The notes under the pieces were generated by a model. It saw only the letters and a program-made list of their open reading frames with translations, searched no databases and was not told the DNA's origin. Shown here in pieces: positions 49,426-57,194 of a DNA stretch of 57,619 bases. How positions within the stretch are numbered: position 1 is the stretch's first letter; each line of letters begins with the position of its first letter. Source of the DNA: an uncultured Collinsella sp. (GTDB taxonomy: Bacteria > Actinomycetota > Coriobacteriia > Coriobacteriales > Coriobacteriaceae). The DNA lies in contig CAUCTV010000007.1 in NCBI GenBank assembly GCA_958445895.1, forward strand, positions 1 through 57,619. The letters run 5' to 3'. Position numbers and translations under genes: made by a program.

Positions 49426-49490
49426 ACCGTCCTCCAAAGTTGCATGGGGTTCACATTGCCCCATATGATAGCGAAACCAGACAGACAAGG

Positions 49491-49964
49491 TTAGTCGAGG
49501 ATCCCAATCATCTCGAGTGCACGCGCGGGCGTCAGGCAAACCTCGGGCATCGCCTCCAACATGCGCCGGTCGCTCGTGACCACGTAGTCAACATCTGCCG
49601 TCTCGCCCGAAGCAATGATGAGGTTGTCTTCAAGATCCGGCATACGCTTGCCAAGCATGCGTGCCATCTCGCACTCTGCCAACGAAAGTGGAGAGGCCGT
49701 TGCTACCTGCATCATATGCTCGATGCAGGCCCATGACGCCGAGGCAAACGACACGCTAATCCCGTTCGCATTCCGCCGGGCTAGACGCCGAGGCAAAATG
49801 TAGAACACATCCTTTGCCGTCGTGGGCGCATAAAGAAGGTCGACCTTTCCCGCCTCGGCCAGTTCAACCAATCTCTTCGCTTCATCGAATGCCCCCTCTT
49901 GCAGGTAATAATCGAGCCAAACGTTCGTATCTACAAGCAGGCGTTTTGCCTCGATCATCGGCAA
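49491..49964 (-). CDS. PIN-domain protein, probable toxin (VapC-like RNase)
   Basis: A 157-residue PIN-domain protein. The acidic metal-binding residues are visible: Asp in LLVDTNVWLDYY (about residue 12), Glu/Asp in PDLEDNLIIAS (about 110-115) and Asp in DYVVTSDRRM (about 130). VapC-type toxins with this fold cut tRNA or rRNA. The gene starts inside the end of the RelB-like gene (ATG at 49964 overlaps ten bases; an ATG at 49958 is an alternative), which indicates a toxin-antitoxin pair with the antitoxin first. Confidence 0.87.
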   Translation of the reverse strand: MPMIEAKRLLVDTNVWLDYYLQEGAFDEAKRLVELAEAGKVDLLYAPTTAKDVFYILPRRLARRNANGISVSFASASWACIEHMMQVATASPLSLAECEMARMLGKRMPDLEDNLIIASGETADVDYVVTSDRRMLEAMPEVCLTPARALEMIGILD

Positions 49965-50299
49965 TTCGCCTCGATGTCGGCAATCATCGCGTCATACATA
50001 TCATCTCGTACGGCATCCCAGTCTTCCGCAGATGATCCACCTGGCGCAAAATCCGAAGCGCTTAGCCCCAACGAGGAAAAAGCTAGGCCACACCCCTGCT
50101 CGGCCAGGCTCTCCGCACGGGGCGCCTCGCGCTTATCCGCTACCATAAATCCCGGCAACGTTTGATGCTCGACAAGATAGACCCAAAGCGCACGAATAGC
50201 ATCGCTCGCCCCCAATCCATTGCGAGTTAGGACCGCGTCGCCACCAGCCTTGAGCATAGGATCGATTCGCGTGTTGAGCTGCACCGTTGCTGTACCCAT
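49955..50299 (-). CDS. RelB/DinJ-family antitoxin
   Basis: A 114-residue protein whose N-terminus, ATVQLNTRIDPMLKAGGDAV followed by LTRNGLGASDAIRALW, is the ribbon-helix-helix of RelB/DinJ antitoxins (T-x-x-N-x-R-I-D-x-x-L-K, then a helix with G-L-x-x-S-x-A-I). The C-terminal half is acidic and probably wraps the toxin. RelB/DinJ proteins usually pair with RelE/YafQ toxins, so the PIN partner here is of interest. The start codon at 50299 follows a GAGAGGAG ribosome site. It likely represses its own operon. Confidence 0.85.
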   Translation of the reverse strand: MGTATVQLNTRIDPMLKAGGDAVLTRNGLGASDAIRALWVYLVEHQTLPGFMVADKREAPRAESLAEQGCGLAFSSLGLSASDFAPGGSSAEDWDAVRDDMYDAMIADIEANCR

Positions 50300-50349
50300 A
50301 GCGGCTCCTCTCTATCTGCTAGCAGTATAGCAAACATGAAAGGCCACGC

Positions 50350-50382
50350 AAAAGGGCCCCGCCCGCACACGGACGAGGCCCT
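50350..50382 (-). terminator. Terminator of the pur operon
   Basis: On the minus strand AGGGCC and GGCCCTTTT close a loop of about 20 bases that can pair further through G/C runs (CGTCC and GGGCG). It lies 68 bases past purN and before the antitoxin gene. Confidence 0.6.
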
Positions 50383-50450
50383 ATCAGATTTCTTGGTTCT
50401 GATGAAGCTTTCACATCTCAAGGAAACCAAGGAGACCCTTTTTCAAGCGA

Positions 50451-51149
50451 CTAGCGCGCCGGGTCAACTGCCACCTTGCCGCTCTCCAGCACGTGAACGC
50501 GGCCGTCGGCGAGCATTTGCACGACCTCGGGATACAGCACGTGCTCAATCGCATGGATGTGCTCCTCGAGCGTGTCGACATCCCAGCCCTCCTCAACAGC
50601 CAGCGCACGCTGGGCGATGATGGGACCGTTGTCGTAGACCTCGTTGGCAAAATGCACGGTCACGCCAGTTACCTTGACGCCACGCGCGAAGGCATCGTCA
50701 ATCGCGTGCGCGCCGGTAAAGCTCGGCAGCAGCGCCGGATGCAGGTTTACCACGCGGTTGGGAAACGCCGCCAGCAGAGGCGTGCGCACCATGCGCATGT
50801 AGCCGGCCATGACCACATACTCGCAGCCGCGCTCGAGCAGCTCGTGCGCGATGATCTCGTCGGCGGCAATAGGGTCGGCATAGACATCCTTGGACAGCGT
50901 AAGCGTCTGGATTCCCGCGCGCTCAGCGCGCTGCAAACCCTTAGCCGAAGGACGGCTCGACACCACAAGCTCAATAGAAGCGTTGAGCTTGCCGGCGACA
51001 ATCAGATCGATCAGCGCCTGCAGGTTGGTACCCGAACCGCTGATGAGCACACCGATCTTGAGCGGCTCGGCCGTATCGGTGCCGGTCGGACGGGTGTAGG
51101 GCACAAAGCCCAGGCCCTCGGCGGCAGTCATCTGCTCGTTAGCGCTCAT
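50451..51149 (-). CDS. purN: Phosphoribosylglycinamide formyltransferase
   Basis: A 232-residue enzyme for the third step of purine synthesis, using 10-formyl-THF. Motifs: IGVLISGSGTNLQALID near residue 32, VSSRPSAKGL, VMAGYMRMV near 115, the catalytic run VNLHPALLPSFTGAHAIDDA near 133 and GVTVHFANEVYDNGPIIAQ near 157 with the Asp. Its start overlaps the end of purM by 11 bases, so translation is coupled. The N-terminal 30 residues before the fold are longer than usual. Confidence 0.96.
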   Translation of the reverse strand: MSANEQMTAAEGLGFVPYTRPTGTDTAEPLKIGVLISGSGTNLQALIDLIVAGKLNASIELVVSSRPSAKGLQRAERAGIQTLTLSKDVYADPIAADEIIAHELLERGCEYVVMAGYMRMVRTPLLAAFPNRVVNLHPALLPSFTGAHAIDDAFARGVKVTGVTVHFANEVYDNGPIIAQRALAVEEGWDVDTLEEHIHAIEHVLYPEVVQMLADGRVHVLESGKVAVDPAR

Positions 51150-52242
51150 CGGAGTACACGACCTTACCGGAACCCTCGACGCACTCGCCCACGCGGAACG
51201 GCTTCTCGCCCAGCGCGACCAGTGCCTCGGTAACCGCGGCCTCGTCCTCGGGGGCGACGATCAGACACAGGCCGACGCCCATGTTGAAGGTCTTGCATGC
51301 CTCGCTGGGCGCAAGCTCGGCCTGGCGCGACACGTAGGTGATGACGGGCGGAACGTCCCAGCCCATCTCGGCACCGTTGCGGGTGACCACGGCGTCGACG
51401 TCATCGGCGAGCGCACGGTTGAGGTTCTCGGTAATACCGCCGCCAGTGATGTGGGCGATGGCGTGCACGTTGGCGCCGCCGCGCAGCAGCTCCAGGATCG
51501 GCTTGACGTAGATGCGCGTGGGGGCCAACAGAGCGTCTGCCAGCGATGCACCGCCGAGCTCCTCGAGCGGACGGCTCAGCTCCTCGGCCTTAGCGACGGC
51601 CTCGGGCGTGCCCGGCTTAACGCCGTCGACGCCAATGACTTTACGCACGAGCGAGTAGCCGTTGGAGTGCACGCCGGTGGAAGGCAGGCCCAGGATCACA
51701 TCGCCCGGGCGGACGTTTGCGGGGTCGAGCATCTTGGGACGGTCGACGACGCCCACGGTAAATCCGGCAAGGTCGTAGTCGGCAGGAGCCATGACGCCCG
51801 GGTGCTCGGCCATCTCACCGCCCACGAGCGCGCAGCCCGCAAGCTTGCAGCCGTCGGCCACACCCTTGATAATCTTTGCCATGTGCTCGGCCTCGATGTG
51901 ACCGATGGCAACGTAGTCCAGGAAGAACAGCGGCTCGGCGCCCGAAGCCAGAATATCGTTGACGCACATAGCGACCAGGTCCTGGCCAACCGTCTCGTGA
52001 CGGTCCATGATCTGGGCGAGCACGAGCTTGGTGCCCACGCCGTCGGTACCGCTAATCAGGATCGGGTCTTCCATATCCTTGAGCGCGGCGGCCGAGAACA
52101 GGCCGCCAAAGCCGCCGATGCCACCGATAACCTCGGAACGGTTAGTGTCCTTGACCATCTGCTTAATCGCGTCGACGGCGCGGCCGCCCTCGGCGGTGTC
52201 GACGCCGGCGTCCTCGTACGTCACATGCTTGCTGTCGCTCAT
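51139..52242 (-). CDS. purM: Phosphoribosylformylglycinamidine cyclo-ligase
   Basis: A 367-residue AIR synthetase (fifth step of purine synthesis). Motifs: TYEDAGVDTAEGGRAVDAIK at the start, DGVGTKLVLAQ near 85, DLVAMCVNDILASGAEPLFF near 107, GGEMAEHPGVMAPADYDLAG near 157, PSTGVHSNGYSLVRKV near 196, and HITGGGITENLNRAL near 270. All are as in PurM. The start at 52242 follows GAGAGGAAGG. purM overlaps purN; purF lies 157 bases upstream beyond a repeat. Confidence 0.96.
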   Translation of the reverse strand: MSDSKHVTYEDAGVDTAEGGRAVDAIKQMVKDTNRSEVIGGIGGFGGLFSAAALKDMEDPILISGTDGVGTKLVLAQIMDRHETVGQDLVAMCVNDILASGAEPLFFLDYVAIGHIEAEHMAKIIKGVADGCKLAGCALVGGEMAEHPGVMAPADYDLAGFTVGVVDRPKMLDPANVRPGDVILGLPSTGVHSNGYSLVRKVIGVDGVKPGTPEAVAKAEELSRPLEELGGASLADALLAPTRIYVKPILELLRGGANVHAIAHITGGGITENLNRALADDVDAVVTRNGAEMGWDVPPVITYVSRQAELAPSEACKTFNMGVGLCLIVAPEDEAAVTEALVALGEKPFRVGECVEGSGKVVYSDER

Positions 52243-52360
52243 CTGAGCCTTCCTCTCCCACTACCGTGGCGCCGCACGGGCGCCAAACGGTGCTCATAGT
52301 TGCGTTCATTTCGGCGCGCGCCATAACAGCACGCGCCGTCATATCAACAAAACAGCAGGT

Positions 52361-52402
52361 AAAACCTACCAAAATAAACCTGTCCCCATATGGCAGGTTT
52401 TA
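52361..52402. repeat. AAAACCT...AGGTTTT hairpin of the GGGGACAG group, covering the purF stop codon
   Basis: AAAACCTACC and GGCAGGTTTT pair with one mismatch around AAAATAAACCTGTCCCCATAT. The right arm includes the TAA stop codon of purF. The sequence matches an arm of the inverted repeat at 39990-40163. It may act as a terminator or attenuating stem between purF and purM. Confidence 0.75.
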
Positions 52403-54070
52403 TGCCTCGCCGTGCTCCTCTTCCCAGCTGCGGTCGTCGTATTTCTCGATCACGGCGTCGTCGTCAAAGTGCAGCGGCTTGTCCAGGTTGCGGGGCTTAA
52501 AGCCCTCCATAAACTTGTCGCGGCCAAAGCTCTCGGGAATCGCCACGGGGTAGCGGCCGGTAAAGCACGCATCGCAGTAACCGCCCTTGGGCATGACCTT
52601 CAGCAGGCCCTCGACCGAAAGGAAGGCCAGCGAATCGGCGCCGATATACTCGCAAATCTCGTCGACCGTCTTGTTGGCGCTGATAAGCTGCGACTGCACG
52701 TCGGTATCGATACCGTAGAAGCACGGCCAGATGACCTCGGGCGAGTTGATGCGGATATGAATCTCCTTGGCGCCGGCGTTGCGCAGCATCTTGACGAGCT
52801 GCACCATGGTGGTGCCGCGCACGATGGAGTCGTCGATGACGACCAGGCGCTTGCCCTCGATGTTGTCGCGCAGCGGGTTGAGTTTCATACGCACGCCCAT
52901 GGCGCGCAACTCCTGCGTAGGCTCGATAAACGTACGGCCCACGTAGCGGTTCTTGATAAGGCCCTCGCCAAAGGGAATACCGCTCTCGTGCGAATACCCC
53001 TCCGCAGGCGGCAGGCCGGAGTCGGGCACGCCGATGACCAGGTCGGCCTCGACAGGCTCCTCATGTGCCAGCTGACGACCCATGTCGTAACGGCAGGCAT
53101 AGACGCTCTTGCCGTTCATGATGGAGTCGGGGCGGGCAAAGTAGACCTGCTCAAAGATGCAGTTGGCGGGCTCTTCGGCTGCAGGCACGCCCTGCTCGGA
53201 TACCAGGCCCTCGGCGCTGATGCGCAAGATCTCGCCGGGACGGACGTCACGGACGTACTCGGCACCCACGATGTCGAGTGCGCAGGTCTCGGAAGCAACG
53301 ACCCAGCCGCCGGCGCGCGTGACACGGACGGCGGAGTCGACCGTCGCGGCGCCGTCCTGCGACGGCAGCTGCGAAACGGCTGCGGCATCGGCCTGGTCCA
53401 GACCCTCGTCCACCAGCTTGCCCAGCACGAGCGGGCGAATGCCGTGTGGATCGCGGAATGCGTAGAGCGCCTGCTCGTTGATGAGCGTCATGGCGTAGCC
53501 GCCGCGCACGAGCTCCATGGTCTTGCGAATACCCTCGCGTAGGTGGCCCGTACGCTGGGTAAAGTAGCCGATAAGCTTGGTCGCGACCTCGGAATCCGAA
53601 TTGGAGAGGAACGGCACGCCCAGCTCGATCAGCTGACGGCGCAGCTCGTCGGTGTTGACGAGGGTGCCGTTGTGCGCGAGCGCGATAATGACGCTATTGA
53701 TGGTAGAGAGGTGCGGCTGAGAGGCTTCCCAGCTCTTGGCGCCGGCAGTGCCGTAGCGCACATGACCCACGGCCAGCTGGCCGGAGAGCGTCGACAGGTC
53801 GGCGTTGGAGAACACGCGGTCGAGCAGGCCCAGATCTTTGCGGACCATAACCGTGCCGCCGTCACCCACGGCGATTCCAGCCGATTCCTGGCCACGGTGC
53901 TGCAGCGCACGCAGGCCAAAGTACGTCAGTCGAGCCACGTCGCGATCGGGTGCCCATACGCCGAAAATGCCACATTCCTCATGCAGCTGGTCGGAGTCCG
54001 GATCATACGTCGACATGGTGTTCACCTGTCCCGCGGCACGCTCGGCCGCGCGGATGGTTTCTTGAGACAT
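52400..54070 (-). CDS. purF: Amidophosphoribosyltransferase
   Basis: A 556-residue enzyme for the first committed step of purine synthesis. The N-terminal glutaminase begins at Cys33 (EECGIFGVW) after a propeptide of 32 residues that must be removed, followed by RYGTAG and LAHNGTLVNTDELR. The phosphoribosyltransferase half has VIGVPDSGLPPAEGYSHESG and the PRPP loop LVVIDDSIVRGTTM near 395-408. Cysteines in VIWPCFYGID and YCDACFTGRYP fit a 4Fe-4S-containing B. subtilis-type enzyme. The start at 54070 has GAGGGGA upstream. A promoter candidate is at 54113. Confidence 0.95.
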   Translation of the reverse strand: MSQETIRAAERAAGQVNTMSTYDPDSDQLHEECGIFGVWAPDRDVARLTYFGLRALQHRGQESAGIAVGDGGTVMVRKDLGLLDRVFSNADLSTLSGQLAVGHVRYGTAGAKSWEASQPHLSTINSVIIALAHNGTLVNTDELRRQLIELGVPFLSNSDSEVATKLIGYFTQRTGHLREGIRKTMELVRGGYAMTLINEQALYAFRDPHGIRPLVLGKLVDEGLDQADAAAVSQLPSQDGAATVDSAVRVTRAGGWVVASETCALDIVGAEYVRDVRPGEILRISAEGLVSEQGVPAAEEPANCIFEQVYFARPDSIMNGKSVYACRYDMGRQLAHEEPVEADLVIGVPDSGLPPAEGYSHESGIPFGEGLIKNRYVGRTFIEPTQELRAMGVRMKLNPLRDNIEGKRLVVIDDSIVRGTTMVQLVKMLRNAGAKEIHIRINSPEVIWPCFYGIDTDVQSQLISANKTVDEICEYIGADSLAFLSVEGLLKVMPKGGYCDACFTGRYPVAIPESFGRDKFMEGFKPRNLDKPLHFDDDAVIEKYDDRSWEEEHGEA

Positions 54071-54112
54071 GGTATCCCCTCAGAGCCTCGTATTTTTGGC
54101 GTTACCCGCCTT

Positions 54113-54118
54113 ATTATA
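54113..54118 (-). promoter_or_regulatory. Candidate -10 box of purF
   Basis: On the minus strand an exact TATAAT lies 42 bases before the purF start codon. The -35 position is GGGAGT, a weak match. Confidence 0.4.
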
Positions 54119-54356
54119 CGCACGGCAAGACAAGCACTCCCGCGCGTGAACAGCGCTTTTTAAAAGCCCACCGAGCTAATAATCAGTTTTGTTGCCAAAC
54201 ATTTTATCGGTCTGTCCAGTGTAAGTGCCCGCGCCCCCAGATGGCCGCCGCGTCCGCCGTTGGGGATTACAAAGTTGCAATTGGGACGTTCGTCCTGTCT
54301 TTTGGCAGGTCGGCGGCGTATCCTTATAACCTACAACAAAGCGAGAAAGGTTCTGT

Positions 54357-55586
54357 ATGGATCGAAACGAACTCGACCCCAGCGTCCCCAGCGCCACGGA
54401 GGTCAAGAAGATCCCCCTCATCATTAAGGTGTACGCCGTCCTGTGCATCCTTTCCGGCGTGGGCACGCTCCCGTCAGTCGCTGCCTTTATGTGGCAGGTC
54501 ATCACGGCACTTGTTAACGGCAACGCCACCGAAAAGCTCGGCGATAACACGCTCGTCGCAGTCGGCCTTATCGTCGCCGGCATCATGCTCTCTGCGGCAA
54601 GTGCCGTCATCCTAATCATCTTTGGCCTGGACCTTATCAAAAACCAGCGCCGTAACGCCGCCCGCCTGTCCTACATCCTTATTGCATTCACCGTCGTCGA
54701 GCTTTTGGTCGACGTGATGCTCCAGGGCATCGGGCCCTTCCTACTGCGTCCCGCGATCCAGCTCGGCATCCTTGTTGCACTTTCGGCAACCGTCGACCCC
54801 ACGCTGCGTCAGGAGCGCGAACTGCAGCGCCGCCTGCAGGAGATGCTCGACCGCGACGCCGCCGCCGAGGGCATGCTCGGCCGCGATGAAACCGGCGAGG
54901 GCTACATCAAGCTCAACTACTTCAACCTGTTCTGGGTGTTCTTTGTCTGCTGCATACTCGGCCTGATCGCCGAGGACATCTGGCACATGACGGTCGACGA
55001 CCCGGGCGTCTATCAGAACCGCGCCGGCATGCTGTTTGGCCCCTTCAGCCCCATCTACGGATTTGGCGCCGTGCTCATGACCATGGTGCTTAACCGCTTC
55101 TACAAAAAGAACCCCATCATCATTTTCCTGGTGAGCGCCCTGCTCGGCGCCAGCTTTGAGGTGTTCGTGGGCTGGTTTATGCAGACCGCGTTTGGCGTGG
55201 TCTCGTGGAGCTACTCGCACATAACGCTGTTCGGTTTGCCCGATCCGCTCGTGGTCCTCACGGGCGGACGCACCTGCACGGGCTTCGCCTGCCTGTGGGG
55301 CCTGGGCGGCCTCATCTGGATCAAGCTGCTGCTGCCGAGGCTGCTTAAGCTTATCAACAAGATCCCCTGGAAGAGCCGCTACTCGGCCACCGTCATCTTT
55401 ACCGTTATCATGCTGGTCGACGGCGTCATGACGCTGCAGTCGCTCGACTACTGGTACCAGCGCGTTAACGGCACGGAGCCGGACATTCCCGTCGCACAGT
55501 TCTACGGAGAGCACTTCGATAACGAGTACATGGAAAACCGCTTCCAGAGCATGACCATGAGCCCCAAGGATGCGACGCGCGTGTAG
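54357..55586 (+). CDS. Putative ABC transporter permease, CmpB-like membrane protein
   Basis: A 409-residue membrane protein. Residues 20-150 form four hydrophobic segments, a charged coiled-coil-like linker (about 150-175: RQERELQRRLQEMLDRDAAA) follows, and residues 185-390 are a CmpB-type domain with NLFWVFFVCCILGLIAEDIW, GMLFGPFSPIYGFGAVLM, LLGASFEVFVGWFMQ and TCTGFACLWGLGGLIWIK. The family is labelled as putative ABC transporter type IV, but no ATPase is adjacent and transport has not been shown. The ATG follows GAGAAAGG. The terminator at 55608 is shared with the convergent gene. Confidence 0.8.
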   Translation: MDRNELDPSVPSATEVKKIPLIIKVYAVLCILSGVGTLPSVAAFMWQVITALVNGNATEKLGDNTLVAVGLIVAGIMLSAASAVILIIFGLDLIKNQRRNAARLSYILIAFTVVELLVDVMLQGIGPFLLRPAIQLGILVALSATVDPTLRQERELQRRLQEMLDRDAAAEGMLGRDETGEGYIKLNYFNLFWVFFVCCILGLIAEDIWHMTVDDPGVYQNRAGMLFGPFSPIYGFGAVLMTMVLNRFYKKNPIIIFLVSALLGASFEVFVGWFMQTAFGVVSWSYSHITLFGLPDPLVVLTGGRTCTGFACLWGLGGLIWIKLLLPRLLKLINKIPWKSRYSATVIFTVIMLVDGVMTLQSLDYWYQRVNGTEPDIPVAQFYGEHFDNEYMENRFQSMTMSPKDATRV

Positions 55587-55607
55587 CGCCCACCGCGCCC
55601 AAAACGC

Positions 55608-55647
55608 AAAATGCCCGCCGGTATCACACGTACCGGTGGGCATTTTT
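55608..55647. terminator. Bidirectional terminator between the CmpB-like and MoaE-like genes
   Basis: AAAATGCCCGCCGGT and ACCGGTGGGCATTTTT form a 15-pair stem with one G-T-type mismatch and an eight-base loop, with A and T runs on both sides, between convergent genes. Confidence 0.87.
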
Positions 55648-55676
55648 ATAAACGATCCTTCTATCGACGCAAGCCT

Positions 55677-56096
55677 CTACGCCTCGCGCTCGACCTCACT
55701 CACGCATTCGTTCTTAATGGTGCCAACGAGCGCCTGCAGCGCATCGACCACGTGCGGGCGAATGTCCCCGCCGATGAGCACGAGCATGATGTCGTCACCT
55801 ACGGCAAGCTCGCCGCTTGCCAGCCACACACGCACATAGCCGATACCCGGCATCGCACGCGTCGCCTCGATAGCAGCCTGCACCTTCTGAGCATCGAAGC
55901 CAAACACCATGCCGCCCACCTTATGCCCAGGCGCCACGCCATCGGTCTCGACTCCGCGCACCTCAGCCTTGGGCGTCGCGCGCACCACACCGTTATGCGT
56001 CAGATACATCCCACAGCCTGCCGCCGAAGCATCGGCCTTGGCCTCGCGCAGCCAAGCATCAATCGAAGGCATCAATTTGCCACTCTCGAGCATCAT
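55677..56096 (-). CDS. MoaE-like molybdopterin synthase large-subunit homolog
   Basis: A 139-residue protein that resembles MoaE: MYLTHNGVVRATPKAEVRGV in place of the early G-x-V-R strand, a helix, then RVWLASGELAVGDDIMLVLI and the last helix VDALQALVGTIKNECVSEVE. In typical MoaE that helix ends with a P-I-W-K-x-E motif that is missing here, so activity is uncertain. No moaD, moaA or other molybdenum gene is near. It lies downstream of the sortase gene, 64 bases away, on the same strand. Confidence 0.55.
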   Translation of the reverse strand: MMLESGKLMPSIDAWLREAKADASAAGCGMYLTHNGVVRATPKAEVRGVETDGVAPGHKVGGMVFGFDAQKVQAAIEATRAMPGIGYVRVWLASGELAVGDDIMLVLIGGDIRPHVVDALQALVGTIKNECVSEVEREA

Positions 56097-56160
56097 TTCT
56101 CCCTTACCGTCGTCGAGTAGCCAATTTGGGACGGGGCCTTTTTAGCTACTCTCGAACAAC

Positions 56161-57159
56161 TTATTCCTCGACCGGCGTGAGTACCATGACGGCGCGTGTG
56201 TTGCTCAGCGACAGCGAACGACAGGTCACAAGCGTTACAACCTTAGTTGCCGAAGCGGCACGATCGGTGGCATCACTCGCCACGGCAGAAGCGCCGTCGA
56301 GCATCTCGGACAGGTAGTTCTTGAGTCCGTCGTCGCCCTCAAAATTGGTCGTGCGCGCCTTGGCATACGTGTCCTCGACCACCTTGGTCGCCAGCGGACG
56401 CAACTTATACGTCGCATCGCGCGTGATGTAGTACACATATTCAACGCTATCGAACGTTGCCTGGTCAGTCGTATCCGAAATCACGTTGAACATCGACCCA
56501 TCGTTCATATGGTGGCCGTAGATCGTGGTCTGCTGGTCGACCATTCCCGGCGCGGTGTCATCGCTATCCAAGAAGATGGCACCCGAGGCGTTAGACGTGC
56601 CATCGAACAGCGTGTTGAGGTATTTGGAGTTGTTGTTGGTCTGCACCACGGGATAGTTGATGTTGGTTCCCGGCACGTAAATCCAACCCACAATCTCGGG
56701 GTTCGTCTGAGCAAGTGCATCAAAGTCGATAATCGGCACGCCGCTGGCGTCCTTATCGCTTACATATTGCTTCTCGATTTTCTGATACGAATCGCTCGCC
56801 TGCTTATAGCCAATCTGGGCATTGATAAAGATGGCAGCGGCGGCAACAATCAGACCGATGCCCACGATGATGAGCAGAATAGGAATGATGGAGCGGCGCT
56901 TTTTACGCGGCGACTCGGTGTAATCCGACGGCGTGGCATGCGATGAAGACCGGGGCGGCTTCTTAGCGGTGCTATAAGATGAAGGTCGATATGCGGCCGG
57001 CGCGTCCTGTCGACGATGCGTCGCCGGTGTCACGGGGCGCGGCGCGCGCGGCTGCTGAGGAGAGGATGTCCGACCCTGCTGTGCCGCATGGGCAGCACCC
57101 GGCTTCGACGGATCGGGAATCTGAGAAGCCTTGAATCGTTTTCCCTGATAATCGGACAT
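56161..57159 (-). CDS. Class B sortase
   Basis: A 332-residue membrane-bound transpeptidase. A long basic, Pro/Ser-rich cytoplasmic region (1-85) is followed by a membrane helix at about 90-112, then the sortase barrel. The catalytic residues are His in TIYGHHM near residue 222, Cys in VTLVTCRSL near 310 and Arg in SNTRAVMVL near 322. The two-residue spacing and the long helix-containing insert place it in the class B group. Class B enzymes usually handle NPxTx-like signals, so its link with the LPTTG protein at 9850-16149 is not assured. The start at 57159 has AAGGAGAG upstream. It follows purE by 35 bases. Confidence 0.92.
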   Translation of the reverse strand: MSDYQGKRFKASQIPDPSKPGAAHAAQQGRTSSPQQPRAPRPVTPATHRRQDAPAAYRPSSYSTAKKPPRSSSHATPSDYTESPRKKRRSIIPILLIIVGIGLIVAAAAIFINAQIGYKQASDSYQKIEKQYVSDKDASGVPIIDFDALAQTNPEIVGWIYVPGTNINYPVVQTNNNSKYLNTLFDGTSNASGAIFLDSDDTAPGMVDQQTTIYGHHMNDGSMFNVISDTTDQATFDSVEYVYYITRDATYKLRPLATKVVEDTYAKARTTNFEGDDGLKNYLSEMLDGASAVASDATDRAASATKVVTLVTCRSLSLSNTRAVMVLTPVEE

Positions 57160-57194
57160 GGCTCTCCTTATACTGCGGTGAAACGGCGGAACGC

